A DNA stretch of 51,667 nt, from positions 1 to 51,667 of the forward strand of contig JAIYBC010000059.1 in NCBI GenBank assembly GCA_027488845.1, in the 5' to 3' direction. Within the stretch, counting starts at the first letter, position 1, and each line of letters starts with the position of its first letter. Of this stretch, positions 8,051 to 17,468 are shown piece by piece. Source of the DNA: Verrucomicrobiales bacterium. Its GTDB lineage: Bacteria; Verrucomicrobiota; Verrucomicrobiia; Limisphaerales; UBA9464. Below the pieces are notes generated by a model. It saw only the letters and a list, made by a program, of their open reading frames with translations, ran no database searches and was not told where the DNA came from. The position numbers and the translations under genes were made by a program.

Positions 8051-8989
8051 ATGAACGCACCCCGCCGAACCTCCCTCTACCGCGCCGGATCCGGAACCGC
8101 CGCGTCCCTGCTGCTGGCCTGCCTCCTGGTTTCCGGCGGTTGCGCCAGCCGTCCCGGCGTCGATGTCCGCCGCACGGAGTCCACGCTCGAGCTCGGCGTG
8201 CCCGAGGGCGCGGTCGCCAGCTACGTGCTTCGGCCGCCTGCCGATTCCGGCCTTCCGTTGGAGGCCGCCGGATACTTCCACCCGCTCCGTTCCCCCTCCG
8301 GCGACGTGGTCACGGACTTCGTGCCTTCGGACCATCGGCACCACCGCGGGCTCTTCCTCGCCTGGGTCGAGATGCACGGGGCGAAGGACGCCGACTTCTG
8401 GGGCTGGGGACAGCACGCGCCGATCCGCGGCCGTCGCATCGTGAACCGGGACGCGACGGCCACCCCCGACGGATTCGTCTCGCACAACGACTGGATGGCG
8501 GACGATGCCGTGGTGCTCCGCGAGACGCTCACCACCCGCGTCTCCCGGCAGGAGGGACTCAACGTCCTCGACCTCGAGTACCGCTTCGTGCCCGAGTCCG
8601 ACCTGACCCTTTCCCGCTGGGCGTTCAGCGGGTTTTGCCTCCGGGTCCGCAAGGACGGCGACCTGCGCATCTCCGACCGCAAGGGCGTGGTCGGGCTGCC
8701 GAACCCGAGCCATGTGGAACCCTCCAGCGACTGGCCCGACGCCCCGTGGTACGCGGCGGAACAGACCCTCTCCAACGGCCACCGGATCGGCGCGGTGGTG
8801 TTCAACCATCCGGGCAATCCCCCCACGCTCTGGCACAACCACCGGGACGTCCGGATGATCAATCCCTGCATCGTCGCCCCGTCCTCGGTGCGGCTCGCCG
8901 CGGGACGTCCCCTCACGCTGCGCTACCGCGTGGCCACCTTCGATGGACCGCTTCCCAAGGCCGCGGTCGAACGCCTCGTGCCCCGATGA
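8051..8989 (+). CDS. PmoA-like (DUF6807) lipoprotein
   Basis: A 312-aa protein with a lipoprotein-type signal (hydrophobic segment then SGGC, Cys31). The DUF6807 hallmark SDHRHHRGLFLAW is present, followed by FWGWGQH and a beta-rich remainder ending in LTLRYRVATFDGPL. This family is often annotated 'PmoA family' and sits in PVC and Bacteroidetes carbohydrate loci; the name does not imply methane oxidation. Its stop overlaps the start of the large heme-binding/DUF1080 gene (ATGA), implying linked synthesis and a shared pathway at the cell envelope. Confidence 0.88.
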   Translation: MNAPRRTSLYRAGSGTAASLLLACLLVSGGCASRPGVDVRRTESTLELGVPEGAVASYVLRPPADSGLPLEAAGYFHPLRSPSGDVVTDFVPSDHRHHRGLFLAWVEMHGAKDADFWGWGQHAPIRGRRIVNRDATATPDGFVSHNDWMADDAVVLRETLTTRVSRQEGLNVLDLEYRFVPESDLTLSRWAFSGFCLRVRKDGDLRISDRKGVVGLPNPSHVEPSSDWPDAPWYAAEQTLSNGHRIGAVVFNHPGNPPTLWHNHRDVRMINPCIVAPSSVRLAAGRPLTLRYRVATFDGPLPKAAVERLVPR

Positions 8990-11900
8990 AGGCAGCCGGC
9001 GCAGGACCCCGATCCCTGCTCGCCACCCTCGTGGCGGCGACACTGCTCCACGCCTCCGGATCCACCATGCGGGCGGCGTCGGATTCCCTGCCTTCACTCC
9101 CGTTGCCCGCCGACGCCCCACGGACCCTTCCAGGCTGGCAACTCGAGCTGGTCGCCCAAGCCCCCGACCTCGTCCACCCCAGCGTGGTCTGCACCGCGCC
9201 CGACGGACGCGTCTTCGTCGCCGAGGACCCCATGGACATCCGCGCCGACGTCCCGGCCGACGCGTCGCGGGGACGGATCCTCTGCTTCCACCCGGACGGA
9301 CGCCGAACGGTCTTCGCCGACCGCCTCCAGGCGGTGTTCGGCATGCAGTACCTCGAGGGCCGGCTGCTGGTGCTGCACAACCCGCGGTTCACCGCCTTCA
9401 CCGACGGCGGCGACCACCAGACGGGGAGCACCGAACTGGTCACCCAGACGAACCCCAAGCCCTGGGCGCTCGACTGGAACGACCACGTCCCGGCGAACTT
9501 CCGGCTCGGCATGGACGGCTTCCTGCACGTGGCCGTCGGCGACAAGGGCCTGTTCGGCACCCGTGGCACCGACGGCTCCACGGTGGAGCTGCACGGCGGC
9601 GGCATCTGGCGGCTGAAGCCCGACGGAACACGGCTCGGCATCTTCGCCCGCGGCGTCCGCAACATCCTCGACGTGGCGATGGACGCCGAGGACGAGCTCT
9701 TCACCTACGACAACACGGACGAGCACGACTGGATGGGCCGCCTCACCCACATGCAGGAAGGCGGCGAGTACGGCTATCCCCATGACTTCGTCCCTCGCCG
9801 TCCGTACACGCTGTGGATGATGCACGACTTCGGCGGCGGCGCGGCCACCGGCGTCGAATGCGAGACGGCCGGGGTGCTCCCGGAGGAGTTCCGCGGGAAC
9901 CTGTTCCTCGCCGACTTCGGCAAGCGCCAGGTCCTCCGGGTCGTCACTGAACGTGCCGGCGCCACCCACCGCGTCGTCCGCCACCAGGAGCTGTTCCCGT
10001 CGCCGCCCGAGTCCTTCCGTCCGGTCGGCATCGCGTGGACGCCGGACAACCGCGGACTGTTCGTCTGCGACTGGGCCCACCGCGACACCAAGGAGAACGC
10101 CGCGGTCGGACGCCTCTGGAAGGTCACCTGGACGAATGCCCCGGCCGTCGCGCGGCCCGCGTGGCACACCGACCTGGCCATGGGAAGGAAGCCGCGCGTC
10201 ACTGAGTCGGAACTGGCTTGGAATCTGGATCACTCCGACCGAGCCGTCCGGATGGCAGCCCAGAGGGAACTGACCCGCCGCGTCGTCCAGGAGGACATCC
10301 AGCTCGGCCCCCGGAAGCAGAACGAGGAGGCCTTTGCGGTCGACTCTGCCCGCACGTCCGCCGGTTCGGCGTTCTTGACAAGGAGCTCCGCGCTCGCGCG
10401 GATGCACGCGTTGTGGGCCTTGGTCGACGCCGGTGGACGGACCGACCTCACCCTCCGCCTGGTCCTCGCTCGACTCCGCACTGAGAAGGACCCGGCCGTT
10501 CGACGCCAAATGGCTCGGGCCTTGGGTCGTCTCGATGACCCCAGGACGATCGAAGCTCTCCGCCGACTCGTCGCAGACGACGCCGAGACGCCGGCCGTCC
10601 GCGCCGCCGCGGCGACCGCGTTGGGGCGGCTCGCCGATCCCTCCGCGGTCCCGGAACTGGTCGCGGCGCTGGAGCAGGAGGACCTGTTCGCCCGCCATGC
10701 CGCCTTCCAGGCCCTGAACGCCCTCGGCCGTTCCGCCCCCGCGACATGGACGGACCTGCTTTCCCGCATCGGAACCGCCACCCCGAGGGCCCGCGAGGGC
10801 ATCGAATTCGCGCTGCGCAAAACCTGGGACGCCCGGCTCGCGTGGGCCTTGGTCGAGGCCTTCGACAAGGCCAGGGATCCGGAAATCGCCGTGACCCACG
10901 CACGCCTCCTCGGTGGCCTCCTGAGGACGCACCCGAAGTGGGACGGCGGCTGGTGGGCCTACCACCCGGCGCTCACCGCCGCGCCCGAACCCAGCGTCGA
11001 TTGGGAAGGCACGGCGGCCATCGCGGAAGCCCTGAGACGGGGACTCGCCCATCCCGAACGTCGCGTCCGTTGGATCTCCGCCGACGCCTTCGCCCGCACC
11101 GGCTTCCGCGAGGCCGGCCCGTGGATCCGCGAACGGTTCACGGCCGAGGCCGACGTGCTGACCCGGCCACGGCTGTTCGAGGCCTTGGTCCGGCTCGAAG
11201 ACGCGGCCGTGGAAAGCCTCACCCTGCGGTTGCTCGAGGGACGCGAGCCGGAGTTGCTGGAGGCCGCGATGCGGACGGCCGCCAGCCGTGCGATGACCTC
11301 GGCGGTGCCGGCGTTGATCGGCCTGGCGGGACGGCCGTTCCCCGGGCGTCCGCTGGCGTTGACGGCCCTCGGACGACTGCGTTCCGCGGAAGCCGTCGGC
11401 GTGCTTTCCACGGCCGTGGCCGAACCCGTGCCCGAGGTCCGGCAGGCGGCCATCGAGGCCTTGGGCGAAAGCCGTTCGCCGGCCGCCCTCGCCGTGCTGT
11501 CCCGGACAGCCGAAGGCACCAACGAGGTCGACCGCATCGCCGCGGTCCGGGCGCTCGGGCGGCTGGGCTTGGCCGAGGGCATCCCCGTGCTGCTCCGGCA
11601 GGTCGCCAACCCGGCATTGCGCGCGGCGGCGATCGAGGCCCTGGCCCGCACGCCGGATGCCCGTGCCTTGGACGCCTACGTCGCGGCCCTTTCGGACCGG
11701 AACCCGTCGGTGCGCGCCCTGGGACGGTCCGCCGTCGAATCGCTGAAGGGCACCGTCCGCGGAACGCTCGAGCAGCGCGCCGCGTCGCTGCCGGCCTTGG
11801 CCCTCGAGGAACTGCGGAAGGTCTATGCCGAGGACCGCGCCGCCACCAACGGACCGATCTTCACCACCGTCGCGGCCGGCCCATCGGTGGCCGACCACGA

Positions 11901-13041
11901 GGCCTTCGCTTTGGCGAACGCCGGTGACGCGGTCCGCGGCCAACGCCTGTTCTGGGATCCGGCCGGGGTGGCCTGCATCCGGTGCCACGCGGTCGCCGGA
12001 CACGGCGTCGCCTTCGGCCCGGACCTGACCCTCGCCGGCGCGCAGTTCGGTCGGCGCGAACTCATCGAACACGTCCTCCACCCGAGCCGCTCCGTCCGCG
12101 AAGGCTACCAGCAGACCCTGGTCGTCACCCGCGACGACGAGACCCTCACCGGCCTGGTGCGTTCCGAATCCGCGTCGGAGCTGGTGCTTGTCGACGCCCT
12201 CGGACGTCCCCGCACGTTGGCGAAGTCGGACATCGCGGAACGGACGCTTCGGCCCGAGTCGTTGATGCCGGAAGGCCTGCACGCCGGGCTCACCCAGGAG
12301 CAGTTCGCCGACCTCATCGCCTACCTGGAGTCGCGGAAGGCCGACCCGCGGCTGCGGGGAAGCCGTCCCACGCCGGACGGCTGGACCGACCTGCTTGCCG
12401 CACACGATGGCGGGATCCCGGCCGGCTGGCGGGAGTTCCCGGCCGGCACGCAGCGCATCGACGCCGCGACGCGTTCCAAGTCCGCGTCGCCGGTCCATTG
12501 GCGGAAGCTCGACGGCCGCCTCGTGCATGACGGCCAAGGCGGCGACCTCTGGACCGACGCGGAGTTCGGCGACTTCGAACTGGAACTCGAGTGGCGTTGG
12601 ACCGCGATGCCGGTGTTCGAGGACTTCCCGTTGATCAACGCCGAGGGACTCGAGGCCGGTCCGGACGGACGCGCCGCGACGCTGCGGGTGCTCGACGCCG
12701 GCGATTCCGGGGTCCTGTTCCGCGGCCTGTACAAGGCGCAGGCGAACCTCTTCTGCTACCCCGTCGGCAGCGGAGAGTTCTGGGAATACCGCACCGACCC
12801 CGCCTCCACGCCGGCCCAACGCCGGGCCTTCACCCCGTCCAAGGCCGCCGACCGTCCGATTGGCGACTGGAACACGATGCGCCTCCGGGTGGCCGGCAAC
12901 CGGGTCGCGGTGGAGGTCAATGGCGAGACCGTCATCCGCGACGCCGAGATGCACGGCCTGCCCGCGAAGGGGCCGATCGGCCTCCAACACGAACACGGCC
13001 CGATCGAGTTCCGGAACGTGTTCGTGCGGGAGCGGCGTTGA
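8986..13041 (+). CDS. PVC-type propeller/HEAT/heme-binding CxxCH protein with C-terminal DUF1080
   Basis: A 1351-aa secreted protein. Residues 1-32 form a signal region. About 45-385 is a beta-propeller of the membrane-bound dehydrogenase type (FRLGMDGFLHVAVGD, GRNILDVAMD-like strands). About 400-960 is a HEAT-repeat solenoid with many units like RAAAATALGRLADPSAVPEL. A c-type heme site, CIRCH, lies at residues 997-1001 with a downstream PESLMPEGL region that could supply the distal Met. From about 1130 to the end is a DUF1080 (LamG-like, 3-keto-disaccharide hydrolase type) domain. The family suggests extracytoplasmic oxidation and cleavage of 3-keto sugars with electrons passed to heme. The start overlaps the DUF6807 stop; the longer open frame upstream is a shadow of that gene. 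Confidence 0.9.
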   Translation: MKAAGAGPRSLLATLVAATLLHASGSTMRAASDSLPSLPLPADAPRTLPGWQLELVAQAPDLVHPSVVCTAPDGRVFVAEDPMDIRADVPADASRGRILCFHPDGRRTVFADRLQAVFGMQYLEGRLLVLHNPRFTAFTDGGDHQTGSTELVTQTNPKPWALDWNDHVPANFRLGMDGFLHVAVGDKGLFGTRGTDGSTVELHGGGIWRLKPDGTRLGIFARGVRNILDVAMDAEDELFTYDNTDEHDWMGRLTHMQEGGEYGYPHDFVPRRPYTLWMMHDFGGGAATGVECETAGVLPEEFRGNLFLADFGKRQVLRVVTERAGATHRVVRHQELFPSPPESFRPVGIAWTPDNRGLFVCDWAHRDTKENAAVGRLWKVTWTNAPAVARPAWHTDLAMGRKPRVTESELAWNLDHSDRAVRMAAQRELTRRVVQEDIQLGPRKQNEEAFAVDSARTSAGSAFLTRSSALARMHALWALVDAGGRTDLTLRLVLARLRTEKDPAVRRQMARALGRLDDPRTIEALRRLVADDAETPAVRAAAATALGRLADPSAVPELVAALEQEDLFARHAAFQALNALGRSAPATWTDLLSRIGTATPRAREGIEFALRKTWDARLAWALVEAFDKARDPEIAVTHARLLGGLLRTHPKWDGGWWAYHPALTAAPEPSVDWEGTAAIAEALRRGLAHPERRVRWISADAFARTGFREAGPWIRERFTAEADVLTRPRLFEALVRLEDAAVESLTLRLLEGREPELLEAAMRTAASRAMTSAVPALIGLAGRPFPGRPLALTALGRLRSAEAVGVLSTAVAEPVPEVRQAAIEALGESRSPAALAVLSRTAEGTNEVDRIAAVRALGRLGLAEGIPVLLRQVANPALRAAAIEALARTPDARALDAYVAALSDRNPSVRALGRSAVESLKGTVRGTLEQRAASLPALALEELRKVYAEDRAATNGPIFTTVAAGPSVADHEAFALANAGDAVRGQRLFWDPAGVACIRCHAVAGHGVAFGPDLTLAGAQFGRRELIEHVLHPSRSVREGYQQTLVVTRDDETLTGLVRSESASELVLVDALGRPRTLAKSDIAERTLRPESLMPEGLHAGLTQEQFADLIAYLESRKADPRLRGSRPTPDGWTDLLAAHDGGIPAGWREFPAGTQRIDAATRSKSASPVHWRKLDGRLVHDGQGGDLWTDAEFGDFELELEWRWTAMPVFEDFPLINAEGLEAGPDGRAATLRVLDAGDSGVLFRGLYKAQANLFCYPVGSGEFWEYRTDPASTPAQRRAFTPSKAADRPIGDWNTMRLRVAGNRVAVEVNGETVIRDAEMHGLPAKGPIGLQHEHGPIEFRNVFVRERR

Positions 13042-13130
13042 GTTTGGGACACGGAGTCCACGGATTTCCTCGGAGCGGCCCCGTTCCCGCTCGCGGAGCT
13101 GCGGCCCGCCTACCCGAGGATCCCGCGGCG

Positions 13131-13146
13131 TACGTAGGCCTACGTA
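13131..13146. promoter_or_regulatory. 16-bp perfect palindrome
   Basis: TACGTAGGCCTACGTA is a perfect two-fold palindrome 90 bases after the large protein and about 90 bases before the next start. It could be an operator for a dimeric regulator or part of a dispersed repeat; function is unknown. Confidence 0.45.
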
Positions 13147-13235
13147 TCGCCAATCGGCGGGTTCTGACCTAAACCCACACCCGGCGCCCGAGGCGCCCAT
13201 CGCGTCCCATCACCCGCCTTCCAAACGGCCCATCC

Positions 13236-13847
13236 ATGAAGCACCTCCAACGTCTCCTCGCAGTCGCCCTCGTCGCCACCCTCCTCCCCGGATCGGCCTT
13301 CGCCCTCAGCCCCGAGGACATCGCCAAGGCCCAGAAGATCCTCCAGGTGGTCATCGACATCCGGGCGAAGATGAAGGCCGCGTCGGTCGAACTGACCGCT
13401 CCCACGCCCCAGACCAACCAGTCCGGACCCTACTTCGTGCCCTACAACTCCAAGGGCGAGATCACTCCCTGGGCCAGCAAGGCCATCAGCGCCCAGGTCG
13501 GCGCCGCGGTCGGGGAGAAGGCAGGCGAGGAGGCCGGGAAGGCCGTCCTGAACCAGGTTCCCCTGGGAGTCGGCAACCTGTTCTCCGGCGCGGCCAAGAA
13601 GAAGGGCAAGGAACTCGGCGCCATCGCCGCCGTCGGCGGTCCCGAGGCGATCAAGGCCGGATCCGACCTCTCCTTCTCGAAGCTCGAGGACTACGCGGTC
13701 TACCTCCAGGCGACCCATGGCTCGGACAGCGAGTTCGCCAAGGCCCTCGCCACCGCCATCGCCATCTACCCGGAGCTGGAGAAGACCTATCCCAAGGCCA
13801 TCAAGGCCGCCTACGAGTCCGCCGCCAAGAAGCTCTCCGGCAAGTGA
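13236..13847 (+). CDS. secreted helical protein, unknown function
   Basis: A 203-aa protein with a signal peptide (AVALVATLLPGSAFA). The mature chain is Ala- and Lys-rich and mostly helical. A central Gly/Ala segment (AQVGAAVGEKAGEEAGKAV, then GVGNLFSGAAKKKGKELGAIAAVGG) resembles glycine-zipper or membrane-inserting helices. The C-terminal half (FAKALATAIAIYPELEKTYPKAI) is amphipathic. No family is recognised. The ATG at 13236 sits directly before the signal peptide, and a terminator-like hairpin follows. Confidence 0.78.
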   Translation: MKHLQRLLAVALVATLLPGSAFALSPEDIAKAQKILQVVIDIRAKMKAASVELTAPTPQTNQSGPYFVPYNSKGEITPWASKAISAQVGAAVGEKAGEEAGKAVLNQVPLGVGNLFSGAAKKKGKELGAIAAVGGPEAIKAGSDLSFSKLEDYAVYLQATHGSDSEFAKALATAIAIYPELEKTYPKAIKAAYESAAKKLSGK

Positions 13848-13902
13848 TCCGCGGGGCGCGATGATGCGCCACTTTCCGTCCGCTTCCGGACAATCCGCGC
13901 GC

Positions 13903-13933
13903 AGGGCCGGTCCTTCATGCAGGGACCGGCCCT
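13903..13933 (+). terminator. hairpin terminator after the helical secreted protein
   Basis: AGGGCCGGTCC (13903-13913) pairs with GGACCGGCCCT (13923-13933), an 11-bp stem followed by a weakly T-rich TCCGATTT. It sits between convergent genes and may serve both. Confidence 0.6.
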
Positions 13934-14006
13934 TCCGATTTGGGATCGGGATGAAGAAGCTGGAAGCGCAGCCCACCGGAATTGAGATCCGGTTCCGGGA
14001 GGACGC

Positions 14007-15563
14007 TCACCAGTCCGTCGGACGGTAGTCCTTCAGGAACTTCCCCCACACGTGCCGGCCCGTGTTGAACCCGTCGAGGATGGGATCCACGATCCGTGCC
14101 GCGCCGTCCACGATGTCGAGGGGCGGATGGAACCGGTGGGCCTCCTGCTTCCGGGCCGCGATCTGCGCGGCGTCCTCGTCGGTCACCCAACCCGTGTCCA
14201 CGGCGTTCATGTGGATGCCCGAGGCCTCGTAGTCGGCCGCCGAGGTCCGGGTCATCATGTTCAACGCCGCCTTGGCCATGTTGGTGTGCGGATGCCGCGT
14301 CGTCTTGAAGCGGCGGTAGAACTGCCCCTCCATCGCCGAGACGTTGACGATGTGCTTGTCCCGCTCCGGCGTGCGGGTCATCAGGGGCTTCAGGCGCGCG
14401 TTGAGCACGAACGGCGCGACGGCGTTCACCAACTGCACCTCGAGCAGTTCCACCGACGACACCTCGTCGAGCAGCAGCCTCCACGAGTTGCGTTCGCGCA
14501 GGTCCACCTGCTGGAGGTCCTGGTCGAGGCGCCCCTCGGGGAAGAGGCCCTTCTGGGCCTCCATCTCCTCCGGCAGGAGCTTCGCCTGCGACAGGGCCGC
14601 GGCATGGACCAATCCCGGCGCCGCGGCGAACGGGGCCGCGTCCACCGGACCCTCGCCACCTTCCGGCAGGAGATGGTACCCGCGAAGCCCCTCGTACCCG
14701 CCGAGCAGCCTCCGGGCGACCGGGTCCAGGTCCGAGGCCCGCGCCAGCTCCCGGTCCATCATGTGACGGTAGAAGTCCGGCGGCCGACGCACGGTCTGGC
14801 AGGCGTTGTTGACGATGAAGTCGAGCCGGTCGCGGGTCTCCAGCAGGTGGCGGCAGAAGGCCTCGACGCTGGGCGTGTGCCGGAGGTCGAGGCCGAAGAT
14901 CTCGAGACGGTCCTTCCAGGCCTCGAAGTCCGGCTCGGCCGCGTAGCGCGCCGCCGAGTCGCGGGGAAACCGGGTGGTCACGATCAGCCGCGCCCCGGCC
15001 CGCAGCAGCTTGATGCCCGCCTGGTAGCCGATCTTCACCCGGCCGCCGGTCAGCAGCGCCACACGTCCACGGAGATCCGCCGACTCCGTGCGCTTGGCGA
15101 AGTTGAACTCGCCGCAGGACGGACAGAGCTGGTCGTAGAACGGATGGAGGACGTTGTAGTCCTGCTTGCAGACGTAGCAGTTCCTCGGCTCGAGCACGTC
15201 TCGGAAGTCCGGATCCTCCACCTCGCGTGGCTCCACCTCCGGCGGCGGCGGGAGCGACGGCGTGGTGAAGACCGACTGCTTCCGCAGCCGGCGGATCCCC
15301 GTCTCCGACAACACCGCGTCGTCCCGCTCCGTCCGGGCGGCCTTGCGCTGGCGCTGGGTGGCCCGGGTGAGACGGCGCCGTTCCGCCACGTCCGGGCAGT
15401 AGACCTGCGCGGCCGCCTGCTCCAGACGCGTGCGCTCCTCGGGCGTCAGCTGCGCCAGCAGGGAACGGTCGCGGACCACCGCCTCCAGCGTCTCGGTCAC
15501 GGCACGCAGCCGGTCTGCATCCAACGCAGGCGCCGGCGTCTCAGGGGAATTCTCGGACGACAT
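14007..15563 (-). CDS. SDR-family oxidoreductase with N-terminal zinc ribbon
   Basis: A 518-aa cytoplasmic protein. Residues 1-110 are helical and charged. A four-Cys zinc-ribbon-like motif follows: CYVC at 129-132 and CPSC at 147-150. The Rossmann nucleotide motif is TGGRVKIG (172-179), followed by the strand RLIVTT and the SDR strand FIVNNA. The usual catalytic YxxxK lines up with TNMAK (Thr427-Lys431 in the typical AKAALNMM context), so Tyr is replaced; a nearby YRRFK (416-420) might substitute. Ser409 in NVSAMEG fits the catalytic Ser. Length is about double a classical SDR. Substrate unknown. An alternative ATG at 15578 would add five residues. Confidence 0.85.
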   Translation of the reverse strand: MSSENSPETPAPALDADRLRAVTETLEAVVRDRSLLAQLTPEERTRLEQAAAQVYCPDVAERRRLTRATQRQRKAARTERDDAVLSETGIRRLRKQSVFTTPSLPPPPEVEPREVEDPDFRDVLEPRNCYVCKQDYNVLHPFYDQLCPSCGEFNFAKRTESADLRGRVALLTGGRVKIGYQAGIKLLRAGARLIVTTRFPRDSAARYAAEPDFEAWKDRLEIFGLDLRHTPSVEAFCRHLLETRDRLDFIVNNACQTVRRPPDFYRHMMDRELARASDLDPVARRLLGGYEGLRGYHLLPEGGEGPVDAAPFAAAPGLVHAAALSQAKLLPEEMEAQKGLFPEGRLDQDLQQVDLRERNSWRLLLDEVSSVELLEVQLVNAVAPFVLNARLKPLMTRTPERDKHIVNVSAMEGQFYRRFKTTRHPHTNMAKAALNMMTRTSAADYEASGIHMNAVDTGWVTDEDAAQIAARKQEAHRFHPPLDIVDGAARIVDPILDGFNTGRHVWGKFLKDYRPTDW

Positions 15564-15636
15564 CGTCCGCCGTGTCATCGCAGCCGCGGCCCCTCGGAAC
15601 CAGCCTGAATCGGCACACCGCACCGCCGGGACCCGC

Positions 15637-17373
15637 TCAGAAGGGCACCACCGCGGCCCGGATCCTAAGGAACCCCGGACCACCGCCTGCGGCGTCGAAC
15701 TCGAGTTCCTCGTCCACGCCGGTGCCCTCGTGTTCAGGCACCCTTTCGGACCAGTCCAGGAGGTCCGCCGAGGACTCGACCCGGTACCGGATGCCGGCGC
15801 GTCCAGGGAACCGCACCCGGAACCGCTCCACGCCGGATCGGATGAACGAGACCGGCGCTCCGTCGTCCGGAAGGGCCAGACGCGCGACATACCAGTAGCC
15901 GCTTTGTGAGAAGCCCTGCCTCTGGGAGGCGGACCGTGCTCGGAAGACAGCCGTCCGACCGCGGTCGTCGACGACATGGACGAACTCGATCTCAAGGGGA
16001 ATGCGGCTTCGCGGATCACCCGGGACGCGCAATTGGGAACGCGCATCGCCGTGGAGCAGATCTTCGATGCCGTAAGCCTGGCCGGTTCGAAGATCGAGGA
16101 CGCCCCGCTCACACCACAGCAGGCGACCACCGTCGCACAGCGCGACCGCAATTCCGAGTGGGGCTGCTTCCGGGATCGTTCGGATCGAACCGTCGGCGGA
16201 CAGCAGCAGGGCCCGCGAGTTCGTTCGGTCGAGGCCGGTGACCGTGCCGCCGTCCGCCGAGAGGTGGCGGGCCAAAGGATCCTCGGGGCCGAGTGTCCGC
16301 CAACCGCCGCTTCTCCTCCACCAAGCCTGGACCGGTCCGAACCTGGAACCCACCAGCCATGAGTCCCCATCGAGGGACACGCCGATGGTGACCGGTTCCT
16401 GGATCGTTTCCGGCAGCGGGACGGGAAGCTCGACCCCGTTGGAGATCCCAAGGCGAACCACCGTTCCATCGGGCTTCGTGCCGAACACGAACCGGCCGTC
16501 GCCGGACATGGCGATGCAGCGCTCCAAGGGCAGCGCCATGGCGTTGGTGCCCAAGCCGAGGAACGCCCGGCCTGCGGTCCCGTTGGTTGGGGTCACGTTG
16601 CCCAGGATCAACGCGCCGTCGGCGGAAAGGGCGGCCAACGACCATCGGCCGGGACCGAGACCGGGATACTCGACGACATCGAACGGACCCGGGATCGGGA
16701 TCGACACCCATGCTTCGAGGTCCAACAGGGACGTCACCTCCGAAGGATCATGGCAGGGAACGATTCGGCTGCTGTAGACCCGGTTTCCGCCTCTGTTGAT
16801 CCGGACGCCCATGAGGTCGCCCGGATCGCAATTGCCGCCGAAGCCCCCGCCGCCGTTGTAGTGGATGGCGAGCAGGCTCAGCCACGATTCCGCCGGATGG
16901 GGATAGGGACGTCCCGGAGGCAGGGAAAACGAAGGCATCCTCGACAGGGCATCCCAAGGCGAAAGCCGGTTGAGACGGTGGGTGAACCGGGAAGAGGCCG
17001 CCTTGAGTGTGGCGGCTTCGTAGGTCGGGTAGCGGCCGTTCTCGTTGTCCCAGACCCGAACCTGCAACGTCGCGGTCTGTCCGTTGGAAACCCCGGGGAT
17101 CACCAGGTTGGTGGAAACCCAGAAGCCACTCCGGCCGAACGGCTGCGGGGCGCCCACCGGGACGAGACGCTCGATGGGCGTCCCATTCGTTCCCGCGAGC
17201 AACTGCGCCGAATAGCGCGGACCCGAAAGACCCAGCGCTCCATCGGGGCCGAACACCGGCCGATCCTCCAGGTCGTAGCCCCGGTTTGAGAACTCGATCA
17301 CCCCTTGCGCCTGTGCCCGAACCAGCAGAAGCCCGACGCCCAGGAGCAACGCGGAAACGGCCTTGGAGATCAT
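15637..17373 (-). CDS. large secreted beta-rich protein with HAF-like strands
   Basis: A 578-aa protein with a signal peptide (SALLLGVGLLLVRAQAQG). The N-terminal third (GVIEFSNRGYD, QTATLQVRVWDNENGRYPTYE) is a pattern I associate with verrucomicrobial exported proteins. The middle has repeats such as LAALSADGALILGNV, CIAMSGDGRFVFGT and ARHLSADGGTVTGL, like HAF or propeller blades. The C-terminus (YRVESSADLLDW, then FLRIRAAV) is the module shared with three other secreted proteins in the window. No catalytic motif is seen. It may share a transcript with the SDR gene downstream, 73 bases away. Confidence 0.75.
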   Translation of the reverse strand: MISKAVSALLLGVGLLLVRAQAQGVIEFSNRGYDLEDRPVFGPDGALGLSGPRYSAQLLAGTNGTPIERLVPVGAPQPFGRSGFWVSTNLVIPGVSNGQTATLQVRVWDNENGRYPTYEAATLKAASSRFTHRLNRLSPWDALSRMPSFSLPPGRPYPHPAESWLSLLAIHYNGGGGFGGNCDPGDLMGVRINRGGNRVYSSRIVPCHDPSEVTSLLDLEAWVSIPIPGPFDVVEYPGLGPGRWSLAALSADGALILGNVTPTNGTAGRAFLGLGTNAMALPLERCIAMSGDGRFVFGTKPDGTVVRLGISNGVELPVPLPETIQEPVTIGVSLDGDSWLVGSRFGPVQAWWRRSGGWRTLGPEDPLARHLSADGGTVTGLDRTNSRALLLSADGSIRTIPEAAPLGIAVALCDGGRLLWCERGVLDLRTGQAYGIEDLLHGDARSQLRVPGDPRSRIPLEIEFVHVVDDRGRTAVFRARSASQRQGFSQSGYWYVARLALPDDGAPVSFIRSGVERFRVRFPGRAGIRYRVESSADLLDWSERVPEHEGTGVDEELEFDAAGGGPGFLRIRAAVVPF

Positions 17374-17468
17374 GCCCTGCTTCTACCACGCCGAACCGCT
17401 CCAGTCTCAAGCGGGAAGAGCGGCCGCGGATACGCCTTCCGGCGGATGCCAGCGCCATGCCTCCCGGT

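Noticed and set aside
7999-8985. Long N-terminal extension of the heme/DUF1080 protein
   Set aside because: This is a frame shadow of the DUF6807 gene; the signal peptide starts at 8986.
9094-13200. 1368-codon open frame on the minus strand
   Set aside because: It is antisense to the heme/DUF1080 gene with Arg/Gly-rich composition typical of high-GC shadows.
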